A program made the translations under genes and the position numbers. Below, piece by piece: positions 1-7,463 of a DNA stretch of 29,128 nucleotides (positions within the stretch are counted from its first letter, which is position 1; each line of letters opens with the position of its first letter). Source of the DNA: Micropruina sp. (GTDB lineage Bacteria > Actinomycetota > Actinomycetes > Propionibacteriales > Propionibacteriaceae); assembly GCA_016716635.1 (NCBI GenBank), contig JADJVZ010000007.1:1-29128 (forward strand). Reading direction: 5' to 3'. A model generated the notes under the pieces. It was not told the DNA's origin, did not search any database, and was given only the letters and a program-made list of their open reading frames with translations.

Positions 1-1
1 C

Positions 2-307
2 GACCCCTGCCCCGTGTGTGTGCTGCTGCTGCCTGACTCACCCGAAGTTAATCGTGTGACCGTGACTGACCTTGATCCCCGCGACGCTGCCGCCGTCACC
101 GAAGAGCACCTAGCCGCAGTGACCTCCCAGACCATTCAGGCCCCTCGTCGAGGGCGCGCGAGTGTCCCGGTCGAATGCCCGGAATGCGAGGCCGAATGGG
201 CCGACGGCATTGGGCCCTTGACCTTTGCAGCGCTTGCGCTAGCGCAAGGACGCTCCGCCCTTGCTGCCAGCTTCCGCAAGCTCCGACTGCGAGGTGCCCC
301 CTGCTGA
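2..307 (+). CDS. Partial small phage protein with two CxxC knuckles
   Basis: The frame is open from the left edge of the window to a TGA at 305-307, so the true start may lie outside; internal GTG starts at 14, 56 and 62 are possible. If it is read from the edge, the protein carries CPVC near the N-terminus and CPEC in the middle, followed by an alanine-rich helix and a basic tail. Two such pairs suggest a zinc ribbon. Third-codon positions are mostly G or C from about 60 to 300, which supports this frame. I do not recognise the family. The downstream region is damaged by frame breaks, so the C-terminus may also be altered. Confidence 0.45.
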   Translation, partial: DPCPVCVLLLPDSPEVNRVTVTDLDPRDAAAVTEEHLAAVTSQTIQAPRRGRASVPVECPECEAEWADGIGPLTFAALALAQGRSALAASFRKLRLRGAPC

Positions 308-745
308 CGTGGGCTGTGCATCCTCACCGGCTACAAGCGCGAGGGGGGCTGACCGTGGCTGGACCTGACCACCTCACCGAGGCCCACCGAAATCACCATG
401 GCCGCTGGAGCTGACGCGCCGCCAGAAACGAAAGGTGGCCATCGACCCCGGAGACTGGCAGAGACCCCAGAGCCGGATCGGGCGACGACTGCGCCTGGAG
501 TGTCGGTCGTCGCAGCGTTCGGCTCGACGACAAGCGCGAACCCCGCGCCCTCATTGTTGCCGAACCTGGTGTGGCGGTTCTAGCTCCGACGAGGACCAGC
601 CTCCGTTTTGGCGGTGCCGCACGAAAGCTCCGCATCATCCTCGCATCCTCGGCGCACTCCGACCTCGCCGCGGGTCGGATACGCCGTACTCGCCGGTCTG
701 GCCTCACTACTGGTCGCGGTCGCCCTGAGCAGATCAAGGGGAAAG
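308..745 (+). other. Unresolved stretch before the methyltransferase
   Basis: No single frame gives a convincing gene here. Coding-like composition (G/C in third positions) moves between frames: around 405-460, around 495-583 (ending at TAG 581-583), and in the frame of the methyltransferase from about 608. The last piece encodes a short hydrophobic stretch, VGYAVLAGLASLLVAVAL, followed by Arg/Ser, like the membrane anchor of a small one-pass protein. The next gene has its own ribosome-binding site (AAGGGGA before ATG 746), so this hydrophobic piece is probably a separate small gene whose stop codon is hidden by a frame break, not an extension of the methyltransferase. Confidence 0.3.
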
Positions 746-2214
746 ATGATCACCGCCACCGATTTCTTCTGCGGCATGGGCGGATCCTCGACCGGCCTCG
801 TGGAGGCAGGATTCACGGTCAAGCTCGCCGCCAACCACTGGGCACGCGCCATCGAAACCCACTCCGCGAATCATCCCGACACCGAACACCTGTGCGCCGA
901 CCTCCAAGCCGTAGACCTCCGCTACCTGCCCAAGACCGACGTCCTCTGGGCTAGCCCGATCTGCACCGAGCTATCGCCCGCCGGCGGACGCCGCAAAAAG
1001 GGTCACCAACTCGACCTCTTCGAAGACCACGGGCACGTCCCCACCGCAGCCTTCGAGCGCACCCGCGTCACCTTCTGGGAAGTCATCCGCGCCTGCGAAA
1101 TCCACCGCTACAAGGCCGTCCTCATCGGAACGTGGTCGAAGCCGCCGACTGGGAGCTATTCGACGTGTGGCTGGCCGGGATGACCAAACCCTCGGCTACG
1201 AACACCAATTCATCTCCGTCTCCGCCGCCCACGTCGGCGACGAGAACAACCCCCGCGCCCCGCAATGGCGGGACCGGATGTACATCCGCTTCACCCTCAA
1301 GGGCATCAAGGTGACGCCGATCGAACCGCACCCGCTGGCATGGTGCTTCAAATGCGACACCGCCGTGAACGCCGTCCAGTGGTGGAAGCCCAAGCGGAAG
1401 CATGCTGGCCGCAAGATCGGGAAGTACGGCGCCCAATACCTGTACGTATGCCCAATCGGGAACCACGGCACTGTCGAGCCTTCGTGGTGCCCGCCTCGGC
1501 CGCGATCGACCTGGGACGACCTCGGCACCCGCATCGGTGACCGCACCGACCACTGGCAGCCGCCACCATGCGCCGAATCCGCCACGGCCTCGACATGCTC
1601 GAACGGCGGCGACGGCAAGGTCGCGCCGGCGCTGGCAACACCTACGACGGGGCATCTGGCGCCGGGAACAACTACATCCGCGCCTACCCAGTGGACGGCT
1701 CACCAGCCAACACAGACCACCTCCGCGCAACTCGGCATCGTCACCATGCTCCGGAACCACGGCGGCAACAGCAGCACCGACGAACCCCTCGCGACCTTCA
1801 CCGGAGGCGGCTTCCACCACGGGCTAGTCGTGAAATCCCAGGGCGGACAGCTCGAAGACCGCCACGCCATCGGTACTACCGCAACGCCGCCACCCACCTC
1901 GCGGGCCGCTAGCTCCGACTTCCTGGTGATCCCCTACCGCAAGGGCGCCAACCCCACGACACCGGACGCCCCCTGTCAGCCATGACCACCCGCGAAGGAC
2001 ACGCCCTCATGCGCCCCTCGATCGACGTGGATGACTGCCTCTTCCGGATGCTCAAACCCCGCGAATCAGCCACCGCCCAGCGCTTCCCCCGTGAGTACGT
2101 CATCACCGGCAATGGCGGCGAGCAGCAGATGCAATCCGGCAACGCGGTCGCCGTCAATGTCGCCCACTGGCTCGGAGCCGACACCGCAAGAGCCCTGAAG
2201 GAGATGCCGCATGA
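746..2214 (+). pseudogene. C5-cytosine DNA methyltransferase, broken by many frame changes
   Basis: The start ATG 746 follows AAGGGGA. The N-terminal part reads MITATDFFCGMGGSS, the S-adenosylmethionine motif I (DxFxGxGG), and then ASPICTELSPAG, the motif IV loop with the catalytic Cys; the usual Pro before it is Ile here. The ENV motif (VI) falls exactly at a one-base loss near 1127, after which NVVEAADWELFDVW continues in another frame. Further breaks are needed near 1185, 1480, 1511, 1562, 1640, 1735, 1972 and 2207 to follow the family's sequence through MYIRFTLKG to motif IX/X, MLKPRE and QSGNAVAVNVAHW. A one-base correction near 2207 would end the protein at TGA 2212-2214, overlapping the next ATG. 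The enzyme would transfer methyl groups to cytosine in phage DNA, perhaps against host restriction. As written no active protein can be made. The breaks are either true decay or assembly errors. Confidence 0.75.
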
Positions 2215-2413
2215 CCCTCAATCCCCGTCGAGAGTCACCCCCGACAAGCCTAAAGACCTCCACGTCACCCTGCTCCCCACGCGGGCGGGCATCACAGCCG
2301 CATGCCAGCAGTGCGACTGGTCCACGTCACGGCACCACACCGACGAGGCAGGCATCAAGGCATGGGACAAGCACCTACCCATTTGCGGACTCGGCAAATG
2401 GAGAGTGCGATGA
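2211..2413 (+). CDS. Small cysteine/histidine-rich phage protein (frame break)
   Basis: ATG 2211 lies 7 nt after AAGGAG. After MTLNP the frame must change within the C-run at 2223-2226 (one C missing) to continue as DKPKDLHVTLLPTRAG and on to CQQCDWSTSRHH, ending WRVR before TGA 2411-2413. The product would be about 67 residues with one CxxC pair, a His pair and a later Cys, a likely small zinc-binding fold. The corrected stop overlaps the next start by ATGA, as do all the following early genes, which supports the correction. The function is unknown. Confidence 0.55.
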
Positions 2414-2631
2414 AGCCCTACCTGCGCCGCGTCGACGGCACGATCATCTGCCGTGCCGACAGCCAACCCGTCAGGCCCGACACCATCGCCGCACACCGCG
2501 CCCAGTGGCACAGCCTCAGTCCTAAACCCGCGCCCGAAGGCCACGGCAGCGGAGGCGTCAGCACTGTCCTCAGTGCCCCCTCAGCGCCCCGCGGATGGGC
2601 ACGACGCCACCAAAGCGAGATCCAGCTATGA
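2410..2631 (+). CDS. Small hypothetical early protein, 73 aa
   Basis: ATG 2410 overlaps the previous stop as ATGA, and the gene ends at TGA 2629-2631, itself overlapping the next ATG. The product begins MKPYLRRVDGTIICRAD and is basic and rich in Ser, Pro and Ala towards its C-terminus, with no membrane segment. I do not recognise the family. The case for a real gene rests on the tight 4-nt overlaps on both sides and the G/C-rich third codon positions. Its position between two zinc-type proteins suggests an accessory early role. Confidence 0.6.
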   Translation: MKPYLRRVDGTIICRADSQPVRPDTIAAHRAQWHSLSPKPAPEGHGSGGVSTVLSAPSAPRGWARRHQSEIQL

Positions 2632-3181
2632 CCCACACCTGCGAGAAGCACCAGGCGGGGACGTCGTCCTGCTACAGCAAGCACGCCTGCCGCTGCGACC
2701 AATGCCGCACCGCCATGACCACCTACAAAGCCTCCCTGCGCCCACGACCCGAGCGAGCACCCAAACCACCCAAACCCGTCCGCGTGTGGCCTACCGTCTG
2801 CACCATCCCCGGGTGCGACAAGCCCGTCAGGGGCCGTGGGTGGTGCATCACGCACTACAACCGCTGGCATCGCCACGGAGACCCCACCGTGGCCGACGTG
2901 CGCCTCACGCGAAAGGCGGCCAAAGCCGCCCCGGCCGTCAAGCTACAAAAACCGGCCAAGCCGAGCCCACCGCGACACGCCGACCAGATCCGCGGCCGAG
3001 ACCTCGCACGGCTCATCACCGCAGCCTCCGACCGCAACATCCCCTCCACCAGCTCACCAAACTCGCAGGTTGGCGCACCCCTCAACGCATGCTCCACCAC
3101 CTCGCCCGCGCCGGACGCGCAGACCTCGCCAGACAACTACTCGCCACCCAAAACCAGCCCGCCAGAAAAGACGCAGCATGA
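2628..3181 (+). CDS. Zinc-finger/HTH phage protein (one frame break)
   Basis: The N-terminus holds CEKHQAGTSSCYSKHACRCDQC, two closely packed Cys/His clusters, and a second cluster reads CTIPGCDKPVRGRGWC followed by ITHYNRWHRHGDP, a motif frequent in actinophage HNH-like or DNA-binding proteins. A Pro/Lys-rich linker follows. The frame breaks at the C-run 3041-3044 (one C missing). In the corrected frame the C-terminus reads LHQLTKLAGWRTPQRMLHH, which resembles a helix-turn-helix, and stops at TGA 3179-3181, overlapping the next ATG. Uncorrected, the frame would run into the replication gene. The corrected length is about 184 residues. DNA binding is likely; nuclease activity cannot be claimed because no clear HNH catalytic set is seen. 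Confidence 0.6.
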
Positions 3182-3345
3182 CCAGCCCAAAGATGCGCAT
3201 CCGCAAAATCGGCGACCGCTGGCAGGTCCACTGCCCCCGCTGCGGCCCCGTCAGCCAACGCCACCACCACGCCCTCAGCATCAAAATCGCCGACGCCCAC
3301 GCACGCCGATACTGCCCCAACAAGACCGCCAGGACTGCAGCATGA
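3178..3345 (+). CDS. Small zinc-ribbon protein, 55 aa
   Basis: ATG 3178 overlaps the previous stop (ATGA), and TGA 3343-3345 overlaps the next ATG. The product reads MTSPKMRIRKIGDRWQVHC, followed by CPRCG-type spacing and a His-rich stretch ending in YCPNK. The W-x-V-x-C-P-x-C-G core is typical of very small phage proteins with a single zinc knuckle. The role is unknown; placement just before the replication initiator suggests early expression. Confidence 0.65.
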   Translation: MTSPKMRIRKIGDRWQVHCPRCGPVSQRHHHALSIKIADAHARRYCPNKTARTAA

Positions 3346-4121
3346 GAATCAGATCCACCAAGCCCGAGTTTTGGCGATCGACGCGGATTGCCTCAGTTTC
3401 CTGGGATGCCCGGCTGGTCCTCAAAGGCCTCGAATCGTACGTCGACGACAACGGCGTGGGGAAGGACGACCTGGCCCTGATCATCGGCGATCTGTTCTCC
3501 CGTGACCTAATTCGCGAGCCCTCGCGAACCCTCGCGAGGGTGTCCGAAGCAATTTCCGACCTTCATGAGGCGGGCCTTTTGTGGCGCTACAGCGTCGAAA
3601 ACACCGATCTGCTGTACCTCGCGTTCTGGGAGTCGTTTCAACGCATCGATAAGCCCGGCCGTGGGCGTTTCCCCAGGCCAGACGGCACTTCGGAGTATGG
3701 AGCCTCCCAAATTCGCGAGAGTGTCGCGAGCCCTCGCGAAAGTTCGCGAGCCCTCGCGCCTGGAACAGGGGAACAGGGGAACAGGGGAACAGGTAAATAT
3801 CGGTCACCGGCTGACGCCGCCGACCACATCATCGATGCACCAAATGATGCGACCGTCGATGCGTTCGATGCGTGGTGGACCCACTACCCCCGCAAGGTCT
3901 CCAAAGGCCAAGCACGCACCGCCTACAAGACCGCAGCCAAGAAGACAGGCCACGAGGTGCTCTTGGCTGCCGTCGAAGAGTTCGCCCAACGCATGCAAGG
4001 CTCCGAACCAAAGTTCATCCCCCACCCGTCCACATGGCTCAACGGGGAACGCTGGCTCGACGCCGCCCCCGAACCCGAACCGCCCTCCACCTACGACGGC
4101 GAAGCGTGGATGAACCGATGA
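3342..4121 (+). CDS. DnaD/O-like phage replication initiator
   Basis: This 259-residue protein starts MRIRSTKPEFWRSTRIASVS, a recurrent N-terminus of phage replication proteins. The first 120 residues form a winged-helix-like domain (WDARLVLKGLESYVDDNG, then SRTLARVSEAISDLHEAGL). A low-complexity linker (about residues 121-160) is encoded by the repeats described separately. The C-terminal part, AFDAWWTHYPRKVSKGQ to IPHPSTWLNGERWLD, matches the helicase-loader or initiator C-terminus seen in many phage O-like proteins. It probably binds the origin and recruits the helicase made by the next gene, whose ATG overlaps this stop (ATGA at 4118). As in lambda O, the candidate origin lies inside the coding sequence. 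Family assignment is by motif recall, not a search. Confidence 0.75.
   Translation: MRIRSTKPEFWRSTRIASVSWDARLVLKGLESYVDDNGVGKDDLALIIGDLFSRDLIREPSRTLARVSEAISDLHEAGLLWRYSVENTDLLYLAFWESFQRIDKPGRGRFPRPDGTSEYGASQIRESVASPRESSRALAPGTGEQGNRGTGKYRSPADAADHIIDAPNDATVDAFDAWWTHYPRKVSKGQARTAYKTAAKKTGHEVLLAAVEEFAQRMQGSEPKFIPHPSTWLNGERWLDAAPEPEPPSTYDGEAWMNR
3511..3538 (+). repeat. Phased TCGCGA repeats, cluster 1
   Basis: TCGCGA occurs at 3512, 3522 and 3532, exactly 10 bp apart. The first two form TCGCGAGCCCTCGCGA, an inverted repeat of 7 bp arms with a 2-nt centre. The cluster lies in the part of the initiator gene that encodes LIREPSRTLARV. An identical 16-mer recurs at 3724. Confidence 0.85.
3713..3759 (+). 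repeat. Phased TCGCGA repeats, cluster 2
   Basis: TCGCGA occurs at 3713, 3724, 3734 and 3744, and a degenerate copy TCGCGC at 3754, spaced 11, 10, 10 and 10 bp. The 16-mer TCGCGAGCCCTCGCGA at 3724-3739 is identical to 3512-3527, and a partial copy begins at 3744. The DNA encodes the linker of the initiator protein. The spacing puts the copies on one face of the helix, as expected for initiator-binding iterons. Confidence 0.85.
3762..3793 (+). repeat. Four tandem copies of GGAACAGG
   Basis: Four perfect, contiguous 8-bp units run 3762-3769, 3770-3777, 3778-3785 and 3786-3793, followed at once by TAAATAT, a rare short A/T run in this G+C-rich window. Eight is not a multiple of three, so gain or loss of a unit would shift the frame of the initiator gene. 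The units follow directly on the TCGCGA cluster and may be part of the origin. Confidence 0.9.
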
Positions 4122-5344
4122 CCGAAACATTGAATCCCGTCGACGCGGAAATGTCGGTTCTCTACGGTGCGTTTTACGACCCACGGTGGACAAACACCCT
4201 CCCGCTGAAAGCCGACGACTTTTACGACCCGCTACGCGGCGAACTCTGGGCCACCCTCCGCACACTGCACGCCGAGAACATCACCCCAGACCCGGCAGTC
4301 GTCATCGAACGCCTCAAACTCACCGGCAACAAAGCCGAACGCATGTCGAACCTGCTGGTCGACGTCGTCACCCTCGGAGGCGTTGGCTCCAACACCGAAG
4401 CACACGCCAAAACCGTCACCGACCGCGCACTCCGACGCCAACTCAACTCGGCCGTCGCAGGAGCTCAACAGCGCATCAACGACCTGGCCATCCCCGTCGA
4501 CGCCGCAGTGGCCTACGTCGAACGGGAGTTGGTCGCCTCCCGCGGCGGCGAAGACCGCGAAGCCGGGAAGTTGATGACCTTCGACGAGTTCATCAACCAA
4601 CCGTTGCCGCCCATCGAATGGGTGATCCCCCAACTACTCGCCACCGACGAACGCATCGTGCTCACCGGAACCGAAGGCGCCGGGAAAACTACCCTGATGC
4701 GCACCATCGGCGTCATGGTCGCCGCCGGCCTCGACCCGTTCACGCTGCGAACAATCCCCGCCAAGCGAGTCCTGTACATCGACTGCGAAAACCCCACCCG
4801 CATCATGATCAACAGGTTCACAGACCTCGGCAGAATCGCAGGCCTCCGCCACGGCAACCCCACCGGATTGTTCATCCGCCGATTCCCCGAAGGCATCGAC
4901 CTCGGCAACGCCACCGATCGCATGAAACTCCGCTACATGTGCCAAGCAATCCGCCCCGAACTGCTCCTCATCGGCCCCGCCTACAAGCTCTATTTGGGCG
5001 GCGCCGGAGCCCGCGAAGAAGACCTAGCCCGCATCGTCGCCAGCGCTTTGGACGGACTCCGCGAGGAGTTCAAGTTCGCGCTCATCCTCGAACACCACAT
5101 CCCCAAAGGCACCACCGGACAAGACCGCGGCACCGCCCCCATCGGCTCCAGCCTGTGGATGCGCTGGCCAGAATTCGGGCTCGGCTTGAAGCTCGACAAA
5201 GACTCCGACTTCCACAACCGCCGCGCCCAACTCGTCCACTGGCGCGGCCCCCGAGACGAACGCCCCTGGCCCCAAGAACTCGTGTCTGGTGGGCCCAACG
5301 AACTGCCCTGGATCGACCAACAACGGATGCGGAGAAGCGCATGA
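4118..5344 (+). CDS. DnaB-N / RecA-fold replicative helicase
   Basis: The product is 408 residues. Residues 1-100 (MTETLNPVDAEMSVLYGAFY, then DFYDPLRGELWATLRTLHAE) resemble the DnaB helicase N-terminal domain. Residues 170-340 are a RecA-like ATPase with Walker A GTEGAGKTT (about 184-192). The hydrophobic strand ELLLIGPAYKL lies where Walker B is expected but lacks the usual Asp, having Gly-Pro instead; I recall this form in related phage helicases but cannot verify it. LILEHHIPKG and IGSSLWMRWPEFGLGL follow, as in the RepA/AAA_25 type. It would unwind DNA at the phage origin. It overlaps the initiator gene and the next gene by ATGA, consistent with coupled synthesis. Confidence 0.8.
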   Translation: MTETLNPVDAEMSVLYGAFYDPRWTNTLPLKADDFYDPLRGELWATLRTLHAENITPDPAVVIERLKLTGNKAERMSNLLVDVVTLGGVGSNTEAHAKTVTDRALRRQLNSAVAGAQQRINDLAIPVDAAVAYVERELVASRGGEDREAGKLMTFDEFINQPLPPIEWVIPQLLATDERIVLTGTEGAGKTTLMRTIGVMVAAGLDPFTLRTIPAKRVLYIDCENPTRIMINRFTDLGRIAGLRHGNPTGLFIRRFPEGIDLGNATDRMKLRYMCQAIRPELLLIGPAYKLYLGGAGAREEDLARIVASALDGLREEFKFALILEHHIPKGTTGQDRGTAPIGSSLWMRWPEFGLGLKLDKDSDFHNRRAQLVHWRGPRDERPWPQELVSGGPNELPWIDQQRMRRSA

Positions 5345-5952
5345 GCACCCCGAAGCCGCCAGTCACCCTGTGCACTGCCATGACCAGCAAAGGCAAGCCG
5401 TGCCGCCTGGCACCCATCACCGGCGGAACCGTCTGCCGGACCCATGGCGGCTCCGCCCCGCAGGTACGCCGGAAGGCCGACGAGCGCATCGCGACAGAAC
5501 GCGCCGAGTTGGAGGCCGCCCGCCAGGTCCAAAAGTGGGGTGGCCGAGTCAACATCAACCCAGCCCAAGCGCTGCTGGAACTCGTGCAAGACAAGGCACA
5601 CGAGGTGGCCTACTGGCAGTGGAAGGTCGCCGAGCTTGACGAGTCGCAGCGGGCCGGTGTGTTGCTGTCGAAGACTGAGGGTACGGACGGGTTCATCGAC
5701 AAGCAGATCAAGCAGGCTGGCCCGCACACGTTCCTGACCATGCTCCACAAGGCCCAAGACCAGCTAGCGGCCTACGCGGCTGCCGCGGTGAAGGCCGGGG
5801 TGGATCAGGCGCTGGTGTCGATCGCGCAAGCCCAAGCGGTCAGGATCCTGACCGTGCTGCGGAATGCGGCTGTCCGCCTTGGCATGGACCTGTCCGATGA
5901 GCAGATCGCGGACGCGGTGCACGCCGAACTTGAGTCGGGGGTCCGTCCGTGA
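5341..5952 (+). CDS. Phage zinc-knuckle protein with THGGSAPQV motif
   Basis: The 203-residue product opens with CTAMTSKGKPC, then CRTHGGSAPQVRRKA, a Cys/His-binding N-terminus common in actinophage genomes, followed by a long, mostly helical region (INPAQALLELVQDKAHEVAY) and a C-terminus LGMDLSDEQIADAVHAEL. Such genes often sit shortly upstream of terminase genes, and some have been called terminase-small-like or DNA-binding proteins. A better small-terminase candidate exists at 7464, so I leave the function open. It overlaps both neighbours: ATGA at 5341 and GTGA at 5949. Confidence 0.65.
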   Translation: MSTPKPPVTLCTAMTSKGKPCRLAPITGGTVCRTHGGSAPQVRRKADERIATERAELEAARQVQKWGGRVNINPAQALLELVQDKAHEVAYWQWKVAELDESQRAGVLLSKTEGTDGFIDKQIKQAGPHTFLTMLHKAQDQLAAYAAAAVKAGVDQALVSIAQAQAVRILTVLRNAAVRLGMDLSDEQIADAVHAELESGVRP

Positions 5953-6113
5953 CCGTCGAGCCCCTGACCGCTGTCGAGCTGCTCACCTGTGAGGCCATCG
6001 TCAGCAATTCCCGTGCCCCTGGTGCCCCTGTGCTTGCTGAGCGTCTGCGCGAAGTCCGCGAATCCCTGCCACACATCGCCGACCACCACCACTCGACAGG
6101 AGACCCGAAATGA
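5949..6113 (+). CDS. Small hypothetical protein, 54 aa
   Basis: GTG 5949 overlaps the previous TGA, and its own stop at 6111-6113 overlaps the following ATG. The product reads MTVEPLTAVELLTCEAIVSN and ends in a His-rich segment (ADHHHSTGDPK). It looks like one soluble helical unit with no recognised domain. The evidence is the overlap on both sides and the coding-like third positions. Confidence 0.55.
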   Translation: MTVEPLTAVELLTCEAIVSNSRAPGAPVLAERLREVRESLPHIADHHHSTGDPK

Positions 6114-6370
6114 CCGACAACAAGCCCAAGTGTCCGACTGCTGCCAAGATCCGCATCGCACCAGCCGGAAAGCCCTACTACGACCTGCCCATAGATGACC
6201 TGAGACCCGAAGCCGAAAAGCCCCAATGGGACACCTACAAGCCGACCAAGCCTGCCACGAGCGGCCGGGTGTGGGCTGAGCCTGGCGCGTCCGGTGAAAC
6301 ACCCCTCACTGACACCCGTCTATCCGACCCGCCCATCGACCCCACCAACGAACCGGAGGCCCACGCATGA
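6110..6370 (+). CDS. Small hypothetical protein, 86 aa
   Basis: ATG 6110 follows AGGAGACCCGAA, a good ribosome-binding site, and overlaps the previous stop. The product begins MTDNKPKCPTAAKIRIAPAG and is Pro/Asp/Glu-rich, acidic and probably disordered. It stops at 6368-6370, overlapping the next ATG. No family was recognised. Confidence 0.6.
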   Translation: MTDNKPKCPTAAKIRIAPAGKPYYDLPIDDLRPEAEKPQWDTYKPTKPATSGRVWAEPGASGETPLTDTRLSDPPIDPTNEPEAHA

Positions 6371-7272
6371 CCAAAACCAAGCACATGGCCCGTTGTGAGG
6401 CGACCGGGATTCAACGCGTCTGGTGCCAGGGTGCCTGCTGCCAGGACATCACCCTGACCGTGGACGAGCTCGCGGTCATGCGCGCCCAGGTCGCCAACCG
6501 GAGATGGGCCCAGCCCAAAACCCTGCGCCACATCGTGTTCCCTGCCGTGTGGCGGGTGCCTGTCCCCGAACTGACCGTGTGTGATCCCGACCACCGCGGC
6601 AAGTCGAGGGCCATCCTGTGCGTGCCCTGCCAGCAGATGCTGGAAGACCTGACCGCCGACGTCCCCGAAGCCCTCCGGCAGCTGGCCACCCACCGGCGGA
6701 AGGGCGGCAAGTTCCCCCCGAGAGGTTGGCGGAAAGACGACGAGTCGAACCCGGATGAGGCACCGATCCCGTTCAACCCAAACGCCGCCTTGGCTGTGCA
6801 ACGGATCACCAACGCGCTGGCCGAGGACAACCTTCAAGAACGCCTAGTCCGACTCTCCGACGCCCTCCGGTACACGCACCGCATCATCGACCGGCCCGCC
6901 GACCGGGTGATCACCATGTGCCCGGATTGCCGGACCGAGTTCGTCGTGGCCGACACCCACCAGCTGATCCAATGCACCGCCTGCGCCTACGGCAACCCCT
7001 GGGATCGGCACCTCCTACGACTCCTCGACGTGCTCGGCGGCAGCCTGTACACCGGCCGGGAAGCCTGCGAACTCCTCTCCCGCGCCGGCGAACCCCTCAC
7101 CAAATCCCGCCTCGACTACCTGGTGCGCCGCCACGGCTTGCCCCGCGAAGAACGCTCGAAGCCCTCCTGGTCCAAAGGCACCATCGTCACCGAAGCGGTG
7201 TGGGTGTACCGCCTCGCCGACATCCGTGACCTTCAGGCGCAACTCACCGAAGCGAAAGCCTCCAGCCAATGA
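6367..7272 (+). CDS. Zinc-ribbon/HTH-like phage protein, 301 aa
   Basis: The N-terminal third has many cysteines: CEATGIQRVWCQGACCQD, then LCVPCQQM. The middle has a clear zinc ribbon, CPDCRTEFVVADTHQLIQC followed by TACAYGNPW. The last 80 residues, LGGSLYTGREACELLSRAGE and LDYLVRRHGLPREER, have the character of a helix-turn-helix that reads DNA. It is the last gene of the coupled early block and is followed by the only long noncoding gap upstream of the terminase genes. A regulator of late genes or a packaging accessory would fit, but neither is shown by the sequence. Confidence 0.6.
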   Translation: MTKTKHMARCEATGIQRVWCQGACCQDITLTVDELAVMRAQVANRRWAQPKTLRHIVFPAVWRVPVPELTVCDPDHRGKSRAILCVPCQQMLEDLTADVPEALRQLATHRRKGGKFPPRGWRKDDESNPDEAPIPFNPNAALAVQRITNALAEDNLQERLVRLSDALRYTHRIIDRPADRVITMCPDCRTEFVVADTHQLIQCTACAYGNPWDRHLLRLLDVLGGSLYTGREACELLSRAGEPLTKSRLDYLVRRHGLPREERSKPSWSKGTIVTEAVWVYRLADIRDLQAQLTEAKASSQ

Positions 7273-7463
7273 CCGGCCCGTGTATCATGCGATTAGACGC
7301 GTGAGCGGCATTAGCCATCCCCGGACACGGGTAGCGTCACCCTAGATTCGCCCCCGACTCTCTACGTTTCGGGCGCAAGGTGGCGACTTCAAGGCCAAGG
7401 CCACACCCGAACTCCACGGCCTCCCCGGCATTCTGCCGTCCGCATCCGTGAGCATGGGGCGCA
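7273..7463. other. Noncoding gap before terminase genes
   Basis: These 191 nt hold no convincing gene on either strand. It is the break between the fully overlapping early block and the packaging genes. It contains short inverted repeats (GGGT/ACCC around 7329-7342; a C-run and GGGCG pair around 7350-7376) and a TATCAT at about 7283 that could be a -10 element, with no good -35. Such gaps next to small terminase genes often carry the packaging (cos or pac) site or the late promoter; this is inference from position only. Confidence 0.35.

Noticed and set aside
1122..1820. Long minus-strand open frame opposite the methyltransferase
   Set aside because: It is a shadow in G+C-rich DNA: Arg/Gly/Val-rich, no family features, and the + strand carries clear methyltransferase motifs in the same place.
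4186..5340. Long + strand open frame inside the helicase gene
   Set aside because: It is extremely Arg/His/Pro-rich and is the out-of-frame upstream part of the 5341 gene's frame; the helicase frame has clear domains.
7310..7375. Possible tRNA, because of ATTCG next to a C-run
   Set aside because: No 7-bp acceptor stem, no proper T arm and no anticodon arm could be drawn.
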